Positions 16,703 through 25,124 are shown, counted from the first letter of the stretch. The stretch is DNA of 64,000 bases from Planococcus donghaensis MPA1U2 (GCF_000189395.1 NZ_AEPB01000001.1:124001-188000); one strand, 5' to 3'. The notes: a model not told the origin generated them from the sequence alone. Program-made: numbers and translations.

Positions 16703-18043
16703 ATGTCAGGTTCAATGTTGATTATGGTAGCGCTTGCAGGTATATTTTTATTGTTATTCTTAGTTATTCGCACGAAGTTACATGCTTTTGTGGCCTTATT
16801 ATTGGTTAGTTTACTTGTCGGGATTGCTGCGGGTATGCCGTTGAATGAAGTAATCGCATCTATTCAAAGTGGGATGGGCGGCACACTTGGATTTGTCGCA
16901 GTAGTAGTTGGACTTGGTGCGATGTTTGGAAAAATGCTTGAAGTATCTGGTGGTGCAGAACGTTTAGCCGCTACGATGATTGCTAAATTTGGGGAAGATA
17001 AAGCACAATGGGCGTTAGGGGTTACTGGATTTATTGTAGCGATTCCTGTATTTTTTGATGTTGGTTTCATTATTTTAGTGCCGATTGTGTACGGATTGGC
17101 TAGAAAAACAGGTAAGTCACTTTTACATTACGGGATTCCACTATTAGCGGGTCTTGCAGTTACGCATAGTTTCATTCCACCAACGCCTGGACCAATTGCG
17201 GTTGCAGAGTTGGTTGGCGCAGAACTTGGCTGGGTTATTTTATTCGGTGTTCTTGCCGGTATTCCCGCAATGATTTTAGCTGGACCTGTATTTGGACGTT
17301 TTATCGGCAAAAAGCTACATATTGAAATTCCAGATTATATGGAACTTGAAAAGAAAGAATACGATAAAGACCTACCAAGCTTTGGCATGATTACGTCGTT
17401 GATTTTGATTCCACTTGTGCTGATCTTATTGAATACCTTATCAGGTGTGTTGCTAGAAGAAGGCAACACATTACGTGAAATCTTAACTTTCCTTGGTCAC
17501 CCGTTCGTCGCGTTGACAATTGCAACATTGCTGACGTTTTATTTGTTGGGGACTAAGCGTGGGTATTCGCGCCAAGAAGTACAAGATATTGCGACGAAAG
17601 CGCTTGAACCTGCAGGAATTATCATTCTAGTAACAGGTGCGGGTGGTGTTTTCAAGCAAGTATTAATTGACTCAGGTGTTGGTGCAGTACTTGGTGATAT
17701 GATGGGTGATTCGGCGTTACCACCAATCGTCTTGGCGTTCTTAATTGCTTCTGCGGTACGTGTAGCACAAGGCTCTGCAACTGTTGCGATGGTAACAGCT
17801 GCTGGTTTGATCACGCCACTTCTTGAAATGGTGGGCATGACAGGTCCTGCTCTTGGGTTGATCGTAATCGCGATTGCTTCGGGTGCGACCGTCTTATCAC
17901 ACGTTAACGACTCAGGCTTCTGGTTAGTTAACCGTTATTTTGGTATGGATGTTAAAGATACATTAAAGTCATGGACGGTTATGGAAACCATTATCGGGTT
18001 AACCGGTTTCGTGGTAGTGTTGATCATAAGCTTTTTTATCTAA
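16703..18043 (+). CDS. gntP: Gluconate permease, GntP family
   Basis: 446 residues, polytopic. Family segments: GMGGTLGFVAVVVGLGAMFGKMLEVSGGAERLA, FFDVGFIILVPI, THSFIPPTPGPIAVAELVGAELGWVI and a C-terminal VLSHVNDSGFWLVNRYFGMD. GntP carriers import gluconate with protons. The start is at 16703, seven bases after AAGGGGG; an upstream in-frame codon (16673) lacks an RBS. Lies between gnd and gntK, consistent with one gluconate operon. Confidence 0.93.
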   Translation: MSGSMLIMVALAGIFLLLFLVIRTKLHAFVALLLVSLLVGIAAGMPLNEVIASIQSGMGGTLGFVAVVVGLGAMFGKMLEVSGGAERLAATMIAKFGEDKAQWALGVTGFIVAIPVFFDVGFIILVPIVYGLARKTGKSLLHYGIPLLAGLAVTHSFIPPTPGPIAVAELVGAELGWVILFGVLAGIPAMILAGPVFGRFIGKKLHIEIPDYMELEKKEYDKDLPSFGMITSLILIPLVLILLNTLSGVLLEEGNTLREILTFLGHPFVALTIATLLTFYLLGTKRGYSRQEVQDIATKALEPAGIIILVTGAGGVFKQVLIDSGVGAVLGDMMGDSALPPIVLAFLIASAVRVAQGSATVAMVTAAGLITPLLEMVGMTGPALGLIVIAIASGATVLSHVNDSGFWLVNRYFGMDVKDTLKSWTVMETIIGLTGFVVVLIISFFI

Positions 18044-18056
18044 TGAAACAGGAAAG

Positions 18057-18085
18057 GAAAAAGGAGCTACTGCCTTTTTCTTTTT
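18057..18085 (+). terminator. Intercistronic attenuator before gntK
   Basis: GAAAAAGG-AGCTACTG-CCTTTTTC followed by TTTTTC; a weak hairpin that may lower gntK expression relative to gntP. Confidence 0.55.
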
Positions 18086-18108
18086 CTTGTATATAGAGGA
18101 GGATTTTT

Positions 18109-19653
18109 ATGCCTGAGCAGTCGTATTATTTAGGCGTCGATATTGGGACGACGTCTACAAAAGCAGTGTTGTTTGACCGAGCGGGGAAAGTAATCGCAGG
18201 GGACACCGTCTTTTACGCATTAGATACACCAAATCCGTTAATAGCTGAACAAGATCCAGAAGAAATTTTTCGCGCAGTGTTAACTTCGGTACGAAAAACA
18301 ATTCGTAAAAGCGAAATAGATACAAAGCAGCTGAAGTTGGTATCGTTTAGCTCAGCGATGCATAGCCTTATTGCCGTAGACGCAGCGGGAGGCTTATTGA
18401 CGCAAAGCATCACATGGGCGGATACGAGAAGTGCAAAGCATGCCAAGTACATTAAAGAACGACTGAACGGGCACGAAATTTATTTGCGTACCGGCACACC
18501 GATTCATGCCATGTCGCCACTCGCAAAATTACTTTGGCTAAAAGATGAAAAGCCGGAAGTTTGTGAGCACGCGGCGAAATTTATTGGCATAAAAGAATTT
18601 GTCTTTCATGAACTATTTGGAACGTACGTTGTGGATCATTCCATTGCTTCAGCAACAGGACTTTTCAATTTAGAGCAATTAGATTGGGACAAAGAAGCGT
18701 TGGCAGTGGCGGGCATTACGCCAGAACAATTATCTCATCCGGTTCCGACAACGCATCAACTAACCGGATTGGTTACAGAGCATGCTGTGTTTATGGGCCT
18801 TCCTGAAAATGTGCCGTTTATTATCGGGGCGAGTGATGGGGTGTTAGCTAATCTAGGAGTCGATGCCATCGAACCGGGTGTTTTGGCAGTTACAATCGGC
18901 ACAAGCGGCGCCATTCGAACAGTAACGACTGAGCCAAAGACAGATCCAAAAGGACGCACATTTTGCTATGCGTTGACTGAAAATCATTGGGTAGTTGGTG
19001 GACCTGTTAATAACGGCGGAATTATTTTACGCTGGCTGCGCGATGAATTTGCATCGTCTGAAGTGGAAACCGCGAAACGACTAGGAATTGATCCATACGA
19101 CGTTCTGACGAAAATCGCTGACACGGTGAATCCCGGAGCAGACGGCTTATTGTTCCATCCGTATTTAACGGGAGAACGTGCACCGCTTTGGGACGCCAAT
19201 GCACGCGGATCATTTTTCGGCTTAAGCATTCACCATAAAAAGCAGCATATGATTCGATCAGTGCTAGAAGGCATTGTTTTTAATTTGTATACGGTGCTGC
19301 TAGCAGTTGAAGAATTGACCGGCGAACCGGTACGCATTCAAGCGTCAGGTGGTTTTGCACGATCGGATATGTGGCGCCAATTGCTGGCCGATGTTTTTGA
19401 CAAACCAGTCGTTATTCCAGAAAGCTTTGAAAGTTCATGCCTCGGCGCTGTGGTGCTAGGGATGTACGCAATTGGCGAAATTGACGATTTTAGCATCGTC
19501 TCTGAAATGATTGGCCAAACGCATACGCATGAGCCGGAAAAAGAAGCGGCGGGCATATACCGAGAGCTTTTACCGATTTATATCCGGTTATCGCGTCTTT
19601 TAACAGCGGAGTACGAAAGCATTTCTGATTTCCAACGAAAACATTTAGAGTAG
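18109..19653 (+). CDS. gntK: Gluconokinase, FGGY family
   Basis: 514 residues, the usual FGGY kinase length. N-terminal phosphate-1 motif YLGVDIGTTSTKAVLFD, the substrate loop ITWADTRS, central IGASDGVLANLG and ITIGTSGAIR-like nucleotide segment (ADTIG-type), and the C-terminal FGGY signature region ASGGFARSDMWRQLLADVFDKPV. It phosphorylates gluconate to 6-phosphogluconate, the substrate of the upstream gnd product. AGAGGAGG precedes the ATG. Confidence 0.93.
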   Translation: MPEQSYYLGVDIGTTSTKAVLFDRAGKVIAGDTVFYALDTPNPLIAEQDPEEIFRAVLTSVRKTIRKSEIDTKQLKLVSFSSAMHSLIAVDAAGGLLTQSITWADTRSAKHAKYIKERLNGHEIYLRTGTPIHAMSPLAKLLWLKDEKPEVCEHAAKFIGIKEFVFHELFGTYVVDHSIASATGLFNLEQLDWDKEALAVAGITPEQLSHPVPTTHQLTGLVTEHAVFMGLPENVPFIIGASDGVLANLGVDAIEPGVLAVTIGTSGAIRTVTTEPKTDPKGRTFCYALTENHWVVGGPVNNGGIILRWLRDEFASSEVETAKRLGIDPYDVLTKIADTVNPGADGLLFHPYLTGERAPLWDANARGSFFGLSIHHKKQHMIRSVLEGIVFNLYTVLLAVEELTGEPVRIQASGGFARSDMWRQLLADVFDKPVVIPESFESSCLGAVVLGMYAIGEIDDFSIVSEMIGQTHTHEPEKEAAGIYRELLPIYIRLSRLLTAEYESISDFQRKHLE

Positions 19654-19662
19654 TAGCAACAT

Positions 19663-19698
19663 CCTGGACCAGTTTCGCTGGTTTGGGGTGTTTTTTTA
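19663..19698 (+). terminator. Terminator of gluconate operon
   Basis: CATCCTGGACCAG-TTTCG-CTGGTTTGGGGTG with internal mismatches, then T7. Confidence 0.8.
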
Positions 19699-19714
19699 TG
19701 GGGCTGATGGGAGC

Positions 19715-19908
19715 TTGTGCGCGGTGATTGAGAAATACGCGCGGTGGAGTCGGGATATGCTCGGTGGAGAGAGAATATGCACGGGCGCAGAAAGATATGC
19801 GCGGTGGAGAGGAAATATGCGCGGGCGCAGGGAGATACGCGCGGTGGAGAGAAAATACACGCGGACGGCAAGGCGATACGCGCGGTAAACCCAAAATACG
19901 CACGTTCC
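19715..19908. repeat. 20-bp periodic repeat array, copy 1
   Basis: About 9.5 degenerate head-to-tail units of 20 bases (one is 21), consensus ATACGCGCGGTGGAGAGAAA. Unit starts: 19715, 19735, 19755, 19775, 19795, 19815, 19835, 19855 (21 bases), 19876, 19896. It begins about 17 bases after the gntK terminator and ends before the promoter of the FAD dehydrogenase. Because 20 is not a multiple of three, coding is unlikely; open frames across it on the minus strand are by-products of the repeat. A shorter relative lies at 22181-22275. Confidence 0.85.
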
Positions 19909-20032
19909 AGCAAGTTTCTTTGCGCAATAGACAAAACTATCAGAAAACAACAGGAAATATCTATAATCTTCCAATCGCTCGTGATACGATAAAACCAGTA
20001 AAGAAATCAGTAACATCAAAGGGGATGTAGAT

Positions 20033-21703
20033 ATGGAACTTGATGCGATTGTGGTAGGAGCGGGACTTGCGGGGTTAGTGGCGGCTGCGGAAATCGCAGA
20101 CGCTGGCAAAAAAGTCTTGTTGCTAGATCAAGAGCCGGCAGCTTCTTTAGGCGGACAGGCGTGGTGGTCGTTTGGTGGACTATTTTTAGTCGATTCGCCT
20201 GAACAGCGACGGATGGGCATTAAGGATTCAAAAGCATTGGCTTGGCAAGATTGGCTTGGAGCAGCTGGATTTGATCGGGAGCAAGACGAAGATTATTGGG
20301 GCAAAAAATGGGCCCAAGCATACGTTGATTTTGCGACACATGAAAAACGAAGCTGGCTTGCAGCAATGGGCGTTAAGTTTTTCCCGGTCGTTGGATGGGC
20401 AGAACGTGGTGGCTACTTGGCGGAAGGTCATGGCAATTCTGTGCCACGCTTTCACATTGTATGGGGAACCGGTCCAGGAATTTTGGCTCCTTTTGAGCGA
20501 CGCGTTCGCGAACATATCAAAAACGGGCGGATCGAATATCAGCCACGGCACCGAGTAGACGAATTGATTACAAAAGAAGGTCGTGTGATTGGTGTGACAG
20601 GTTCTTTACTAGAAGCGAGTGATGCAAAGCGTGGAGAGGCTAGTTCGCGCACCGTCGTCAGCAACTTTCGCTGCGAAGCAAAAGCAGTCATTGTCACAAG
20701 TGGCGGGATAGGTGCCAATCACGAATTAATTCGAAAAAATTGGCCAAGTCGTTTAGGAACAGCACCCGAAAGCATGCTGACAGGCGTTCCGGCGCATGTG
20801 GATGGTCGAATGCTTGCGATTACTGAAAAAGCAGGAGGGCGAATCGTCAACCGTGACCGGATGTGGCATTACACGGAAGGCATTAAAAATTGGAATCCGA
20901 TTTGGAACAAACATGGCATTCGAATTTTACCAGGACCTTCGTCAATGTGGTTTGATGCGAAAGGGGAACGTTTTCCTGCACCCAATTTTCCGGGATTTGA
21001 TACGCTTGGCACACTTGAAACCATCCAAAAAACGGGGTATAGCTATTCGTGGTTTATTTTGACGCAGAAAATTATTGAAAAAGAATTTGCGCTGTCGGGA
21101 TCTGAACAAAACCCGGACTTAACCGGCAAAAGCATTCCACAAGTTTTGTCTCGAGTTCGTGCAGGGGCAACCGCTCCAGTCCAAGCTTTTATGGACAAAG
21201 GCGAAGATTTTATTGTCGCGGATACACTCGAAGAGTTAATTGCTGGCATGAACAAATTAACTGGAGAAAATTTGTTGGACGTTTCGCGAATCAAACAACA
21301 AATTAGAGCGCGTGACGACCAACTTGATAATGAATTCTCAAAAGATCTGCAAATCACAGCGGTGCGTGGTGCTCGAAATTACCGAGGAGATCGGCTAATT
21401 CGCGTGGCGACACCGCATAAATTACTCGACCGCAAAAAAGGTCCGCTTATTGCAGTGCGTTTAAATATCTTAAGTCGCAAAACTTTAGGTGGTTTACAAA
21501 CAGATTTATCCGCGCGGGTACTCGATGATGCAGGTCAACCTGTACCTGGCTTATACGCAGCTGGGGAAGTCGCTGGCTTTGGTGGCGGTGGCGTTCATGG
21601 CTACCGTTCATTAGAAGGAACATTTCTGGGTGGCTGCTTGTTTTCTGGAAGAGTAGCGGGAAGAGCGGTGGCTGGTAAAGGAGGTTCAGCAAGTGCTCTT
21701 TGA
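20033..21703 (+). CDS. FAD-dependent dehydrogenase, fumarate-reductase/KsdD-like flavoprotein
   Basis: 556 residues. N-terminal dinucleotide fold DAIVVGAGLAGLVAAAEIADAGKKVLLLDQE (about 4-34), GGQAWWSFGGLF, AVIVTSGGIGANHELIRKNWP, and a C-terminal GLYAAGEVAGFGGGGVHGYRSLEGTFLGGCLFSGRVAG (about 505-545). These place it among FAD-binding dehydrogenases annotated near 3-ketosteroid dehydrogenase and fumarate reductase flavoproteins; actual substrate unknown. RBS AAAGGGG before ATG. The DUF4181 gene overlaps its stop codon. Confidence 0.85.
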   Translation: MELDAIVVGAGLAGLVAAAEIADAGKKVLLLDQEPAASLGGQAWWSFGGLFLVDSPEQRRMGIKDSKALAWQDWLGAAGFDREQDEDYWGKKWAQAYVDFATHEKRSWLAAMGVKFFPVVGWAERGGYLAEGHGNSVPRFHIVWGTGPGILAPFERRVREHIKNGRIEYQPRHRVDELITKEGRVIGVTGSLLEASDAKRGEASSRTVVSNFRCEAKAVIVTSGGIGANHELIRKNWPSRLGTAPESMLTGVPAHVDGRMLAITEKAGGRIVNRDRMWHYTEGIKNWNPIWNKHGIRILPGPSSMWFDAKGERFPAPNFPGFDTLGTLETIQKTGYSYSWFILTQKIIEKEFALSGSEQNPDLTGKSIPQVLSRVRAGATAPVQAFMDKGEDFIVADTLEELIAGMNKLTGENLLDVSRIKQQIRARDDQLDNEFSKDLQITAVRGARNYRGDRLIRVATPHKLLDRKKGPLIAVRLNILSRKTLGGLQTDLSARVLDDAGQPVPGLYAAGEVAGFGGGGVHGYRSLEGTFLGGCLFSGRVAGRAVAGKGGSASAL

Positions 21704-22118
21704 TGGAATAGCGTATCAAATTTTTCTGTTTGCACTTGGTTGTGGCTCGAGTATTTATTTAATGAATTTATTTCTGAGAAAAATTTTAGGGGTTGAGAAA
21801 AAGAAAGCTAAGCCAATAAACGATCTTCATAAAAAGTGGGGAAACAGATTAAGTATAGGGTCGGCAATTCTTATTTTTTGCATGTCGATGGCAGTAATTA
21901 AGTACGGACCTACAGCTAGCCTAATCGTATTCGGACTAACTGTTGTGATGGGGGTTGCGCAAGTTTTGCTGCGAGCAGGATTTGAAAAGAAGCATGCAGA
22001 AAACTCGAATGATTATTTGTTCACCATTTTAGAATCAGTAACGACCGTTATGATTTTGTTGATCTTTGGCTTTAGTTTATTTCCAGACTTTATTACGTTC
22101 GTCCTCAATATATATTGA
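21693..22118 (+). CDS. DUF4181 membrane protein, intact copy
   Basis: 141 residues, GTG start, with AAAGGAGG eight bases upstream and an 11-base overlap with the FAD dehydrogenase, so translation is coupled. Four hydrophobic segments (about 8-25, 54-68, 75-95, 112-135). The conserved LRKILGVEKKK motif near 27-37 and NDLHKKWG after it match the DUF4181 family of Bacillales membrane proteins with unknown function. A second, broken copy lies at 22392-22858. Confidence 0.8.
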   Translation: MLFDGIAYQIFLFALGCGSSIYLMNLFLRKILGVEKKKAKPINDLHKKWGNRLSIGSAILIFCMSMAVIKYGPTASLIVFGLTVVMGVAQVLLRAGFEKKHAENSNDYLFTILESVTTVMILLIFGFSLFPDFITFVLNIY

Positions 22119-22126
22119 AAATATGC

Positions 22127-22170
22127 AAAACGCGCAAAACTAGGAGGCTGGTTTTGCGTGTTTTTTTTTG
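22127..22170 (+). terminator. Terminator of FAD dehydrogenase-DUF4181 unit
   Basis: AAACGCGCAAAAC-TAGGAGGCTG-GTTTTGCGTGTTT followed by a run of T. Confidence 0.88.
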
Positions 22171-22180
22171 TTCGGGAAGT

Positions 22181-22275
22181 TTATGCGCGGTAACGGGGAG
22201 AATACGCGCGGTGCAGAGAAAATATGCGCGATCTGCAAGGCGATACGCGCGCTAGAAAGAAAATACGCGCGTTCC
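22181..22275. repeat. 20-bp periodic repeat array, copy 2
   Basis: 4.5 units starting at 22181, 22202, 22222, 22243 and 22263, same consensus as the 19715-19908 array. The last three units match the last three of copy 1 in order, including the 21-base unit with GCAAGGCG. Starts 11 bases after a terminator T-run, as copy 1 does. Confidence 0.85.
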
Positions 22276-22391
22276 ATAGACTTTGTTTGCATAATAAATA
22301 AAACTGTCAGAAAATATCTATAATTTTCCAAACTGTCATGATACGATAAAAGAAATTACAAAGTCATTCATGATCAAAGGGGATGATGCAG

Positions 22392-22858
22392 ATGGATCTC
22401 GACGTGATGAGGGTGAGAGACAGTCTTCCTATACTAGTTGGAGATGGAGTTTCAGAAAGTGAAATGGCATTCCGTTTTATTCTTTTTATCGGTGGCAGCA
22501 TTTTGAGTATCTTTTTAGTGGATATGTTACTTAGAAAAATTCTAGGAGTCGAAAAAAGAAATCTGTAAAAGATAGGCACTTCAACGATTTACACAAAAAA
22601 TGGGACGGAATCGTAAGCACAGGCTCAGGAATTAGTTTGTTAATCTTAACGCTCATTATTATTGGGTTAGATTCTTCTATCAATATGTATTTTTTTCTAC
22701 TAATTGCAATCATCACAATGATCCCGATATTGGTTCAGATAGGGTTCGAGAAAAAGTATGCAAAAAATCCAAATGAATACTTGCTCACGATACTAGGGAT
22801 GGCAATAACTGTTGTGATCATGGGAACATTGCTTTTTATTTTGTCACCAAGATTTTAA
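22392..22858 (+). pseudogene. DUF4181 protein, second copy, frameshifted
   Basis: First frame (22392-22568) reads MDLDVM..., then FRFILFIGGSILSIFLVDMLLRKILGVEKR before a stop. One added base in the A6 run at 22552-22557 restores VEKKK...HFNDLHKKW and continues to 22858 as a full DUF4181 domain ending SPRF. So a one-base deletion, an assembly error, or slippage on AAAAAAG explains it. The first codons copy the start of the FAD dehydrogenase gene rather than that of the intact DUF4181 gene, revealing an internally deleted duplication. RBS AAAGGGG precedes the ATG. Confidence 0.8.
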
Positions 22859-22880
22859 CTGAAATTAAGGAGGTAACAAC

Positions 22881-23045
22881 ATGGGCGATATTATTGGAAC
22901 ACTTTTTATCTTTATCCCTATTTTGATTGTGGCATTTGCATTCAGCTGGATTCGTCAAATCCGTTTAAATTCAGAAAAGCAGATTGAACAAAATAATGAA
23001 ATCATTGCATTATTAAAAGAAAGTAGAGGGAATACGAGTGACTAA
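22881..23045 (+). CDS. Small single-pass membrane protein (54 aa), DUF4083-like
   Basis: AAGGAGG eight bases before the ATG. Product: MGDIIGTLFIFIPILIVAFA transmembrane segment at about 4-23, then a charged helix NSEKQIEQNNEIIALLKESR. Size and layout resemble DUF4083-type small proteins (tentative). It overlaps the following GNAT gene by eight bases, suggesting co-translation. Similar architecture to the peptide at 10140. Confidence 0.7.
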   Translation: MGDIIGTLFIFIPILIVAFAFSWIRQIRLNSEKQIEQNNEIIALLKESRGNTSD

Positions 23046-23442
23046 CCAAGAAGCGGTATTGATCCGTCCTTACCAGGATGAAGATTTTCCAACAATTAAC
23101 GAATTGAACAAACAACAAGGCTGGACCAATCTTGTAGAAAAGCAGCAAGAGACAAAACAGGCTTGGGGCAACTCTACAGTAGCAGTAGTTGCCGTAAGGG
23201 ATGGACAAGTAATCGGCTGCTTAAGAGGCTTAACCGATGGATTTATTACTTTATACGTGTGCGAATTATTGGTGGATCAAGCACATCGGAAATTAGGGGT
23301 AGGGAAAAAGTTAATGCGTCATATTCACAATCAATACCCGAAAACACGCATAGAATTGTTGGCTAGCAGTACGTCACGCAGTTTTTACGAAACACAAAAC
23401 TACCGTCCTTTTTATGGTTTTCGCAAAACGATAGAAGTATAA
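23038..23442 (+). CDS. GNAT-family N-acetyltransferase
   Basis: 134 residues, GTG start overlapping the previous small gene, with RBS-like AGAGGG. Motif A is visible as LLVDQAHRKLGVGKKLMRHI (about 80-100), followed by a SSTSRSFYETQNYRPFYGF motif B segment. Acetyl-CoA binding is therefore likely; acceptor unknown. First of four GNAT genes in a row. Confidence 0.85.
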   Translation: MTNQEAVLIRPYQDEDFPTINELNKQQGWTNLVEKQQETKQAWGNSTVAVVAVRDGQVIGCLRGLTDGFITLYVCELLVDQAHRKLGVGKKLMRHIHNQYPKTRIELLASSTSRSFYETQNYRPFYGFRKTIEV

Positions 23443-23445
23443 ATG

Positions 23446-23461
23446 TGTTTCACGTGAAACG
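23446..23461. promoter_or_regulatory. parS-like ParB/Spo0J binding site
   Basis: TGTTTCACGTGAAACG matches the bacterial parS consensus TGTTNCACGTGAAACA at every specified position except the last. It lies in the 42-base gap between two GNAT genes and contains the 14-bp perfect palindrome GTTTCACGTGAAAC. No T-run follows it, so it is not a terminator. Confidence 0.85.
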
Positions 23462-23484
23462 TTTTAAGTAGAGGGGGATCTTCA

Positions 23485-24024
23485 ATGAAAGGTGAACAAG
23501 TGTATATTCGTTTTTTTCAACGTGGAGATGCCGAACAAAAACTAAAGCTAGAAGTTGAAAATCGAGATTTTTTTGAAGAGTACTCTGTAACGCGTTATTC
23601 GGATTTTTATACGCTTGCTATGCAACGGGAATTAATCGAAATCTATACCGAGCAACAAGAAGATGATCAATCGTATAGCTTTGGAATTTTTGAAAACAAC
23701 ACGGATGTACTGGTTGGCACAATTAGCTTAGTACAAGTGATGAGAGGACCTTTGCAAAGTGCGATTCTTGGATATGCACTGGATAAAAAACATAACGGCA
23801 AAGGTTATATGACAGAAGCGATAAAGTTAGTTGTGGCATACGCTTTTAAAAAGTTGGCGCTCCATCGTATTGAAGCAGGTGTTATGCCTGGCCATATGGC
23901 TTCTATCCGAGTATTAGAAAAAGCTGGATTTCATCAAGAAGGCATCGCCATTAAAAACGTTGAAATCAATGGGAAATGGCAAGATCACCAAATAATGGCT
24001 ATCATCAATCCGCGAGATGATTAA
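23485..24024 (+). CDS. GNAT-family N-acetyltransferase, SpeG/RimJ-like
   Basis: 179 residues. Motif A YALDKKHNGKGYMTEAIKLVVAYAF (about 95-120), then LHRIEAGVMPGHMASIRVLEKAGFHQEG, a characteristic RimJ/RimL-type segment. Likely acetylates a protein N-terminus, small amine or antibiotic; not resolvable. RBS GAGGGGG before the ATG. Confidence 0.87.
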   Translation: MKGEQVYIRFFQRGDAEQKLKLEVENRDFFEEYSVTRYSDFYTLAMQRELIEIYTEQQEDDQSYSFGIFENNTDVLVGTISLVQVMRGPLQSAILGYALDKKHNGKGYMTEAIKLVVAYAFKKLALHRIEAGVMPGHMASIRVLEKAGFHQEGIAIKNVEINGKWQDHQIMAIINPRDD

Positions 24025-24058
24025 AGTGTAGAAAAGCCGCAAAGAAAGGGTTGGTTGC

Positions 24059-24616
24059 ATGCGTCTTCAGTCTGACAGACTCCAATTCCGAGTATATACA
24101 GACGAAGATTTTGATTTCCTATGGTCACTATTAGCTGACCCGGAAATAGTTCGCTATATTGGCAAAGGCGAAACGAGAGATAGAAGTAAAGCGCTCGAGT
24201 TTCTTTATTGGATTTATCGCTCTTACAAGGAAACCCCAGGAAGAGGACTTTTATTACTAATTCGAAAAGAAGATGGTAAAAAAATTGGCCATGCTGGGCT
24301 TGTCACTCAAACCATTGAAGGTGTAGAAGAATTAGAAATTGGCTACTGGGTGGCTAAAGAATATTGGGGACAAGGCTACGCCAAAGAAGCAGCGGCAGCT
24401 CTACGACGTTACGGACTACAGCAACTCGGAAAAAAACGGTTTATTTCCTTGATTCAAAAAAATAATACGGCTTCACAAAAAGTAGCAGAACATATTGGGA
24501 TGACCATAGAAAAAGAGATTTCCCTATATGGAAAAAATGTTTATATTTACGCAGTAGAAGAGGAGAAGAGCGATGGAATTTCCGGTGTTGGAAACAGAAA
24601 GATTGATATTAAATAA
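24059..24616 (+). CDS. GNAT-family N-acetyltransferase
   Basis: 185 residues. N-terminal LQSDRLQFRVYTDEDFDFLWSLLADPEIVRYIG is typical of Acetyltransf_3 proteins; motif A is GYWVAKEYWGQGYAKEAAAALRRYG, followed by SLIQKNNTASQKVAEHIGM. It overlaps the next gene by 44 bases. Confidence 0.86.
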   Translation: MRLQSDRLQFRVYTDEDFDFLWSLLADPEIVRYIGKGETRDRSKALEFLYWIYRSYKETPGRGLLLLIRKEDGKKIGHAGLVTQTIEGVEELEIGYWVAKEYWGQGYAKEAAAALRRYGLQQLGKKRFISLIQKNNTASQKVAEHIGMTIEKEISLYGKNVYIYAVEEEKSDGISGVGNRKIDIK

Positions 24617-25124
24617 AATCGAAGAAAAAGATGCAGCACAATTTTTCGACATCATGTCCCGTGATGAAGTAACTGTTTATTACGGAATGGATAGTTTGAC
24701 TTACCAAGAAGAAGCAGTTGAAATTATTCGTTCGTTCGATGCAGTTTGGAACGCAAAACGAGGGATACGCTGGGCGATTCGCTTGAAAGAAAAGGATGAA
24801 TTTATTGGAACGATTGGGTTAAACAACTTGAATGTAAAAGCAAAAAAAGCGGAAGTTGGATACGAACTGCACCCCGACTTTTGGCATCAATACTACACGC
24901 AAGAAGCGAATCGCGCCGTATTAACTTACGCTTTTTCTGAACTAGGTTTATATCGCATGGGAGCAGTCACTTTCCCAGAAAATATTTCGTCGAACCGACT
25001 ACTGGAAAAGCTCGGATTTACATTAGAAGGTCGCCTCCGTGGCTATTTGCATCAGCGAAATCAGTCCCACGATGCTTACGTTTTTTCTTTACTGAAACCA
25101 GAATGGCAGAAAAATCTAATGTGA
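24573..25124 (+). CDS. GNAT-family N-acetyltransferase, RimJ/RimL-like
   Basis: 183 residues. ETERLILNKIEEKDAAQFFDIMS start, WAIRLKEKDEFIGTIGLNN, motif A YELHPDFWHQYYTQEANRAVLTYAF and GAVTFPENISSNRLLEKLGFTLEGRLRGY. Closest in style to YdaF/YjcK ribosomal-protein acetyltransferases. RBS GAGGAGAAG lies within the previous gene. Convergent overlap of nine bases with the nucleotidyltransferase gene. Confidence 0.87.
   Translation: MEFPVLETERLILNKIEEKDAAQFFDIMSRDEVTVYYGMDSLTYQEEAVEIIRSFDAVWNAKRGIRWAIRLKEKDEFIGTIGLNNLNVKAKKAEVGYELHPDFWHQYYTQEANRAVLTYAFSELGLYRMGAVTFPENISSNRLLEKLGFTLEGRLRGYLHQRNQSHDAYVFSLLKPEWQKNLM

Noticed and set aside
19688-20030. Plus-strand basic ORFs over the same array
   Set aside because: Period of 20 bases shifts frame each unit; composition follows the DNA repeat and there is no RBS.
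19578-20109. Minus-strand ORFs with RAYFLSTARI-like repeats
   Set aside because: All frames across the 20-bp array give the same kind of repeat; no RBS and no frame preference, so treated as repeat by-products.
23446-23461. Terminator for the first GNAT gene
   Set aside because: The palindrome has no loop-forming centre or U-run; parS match is better.
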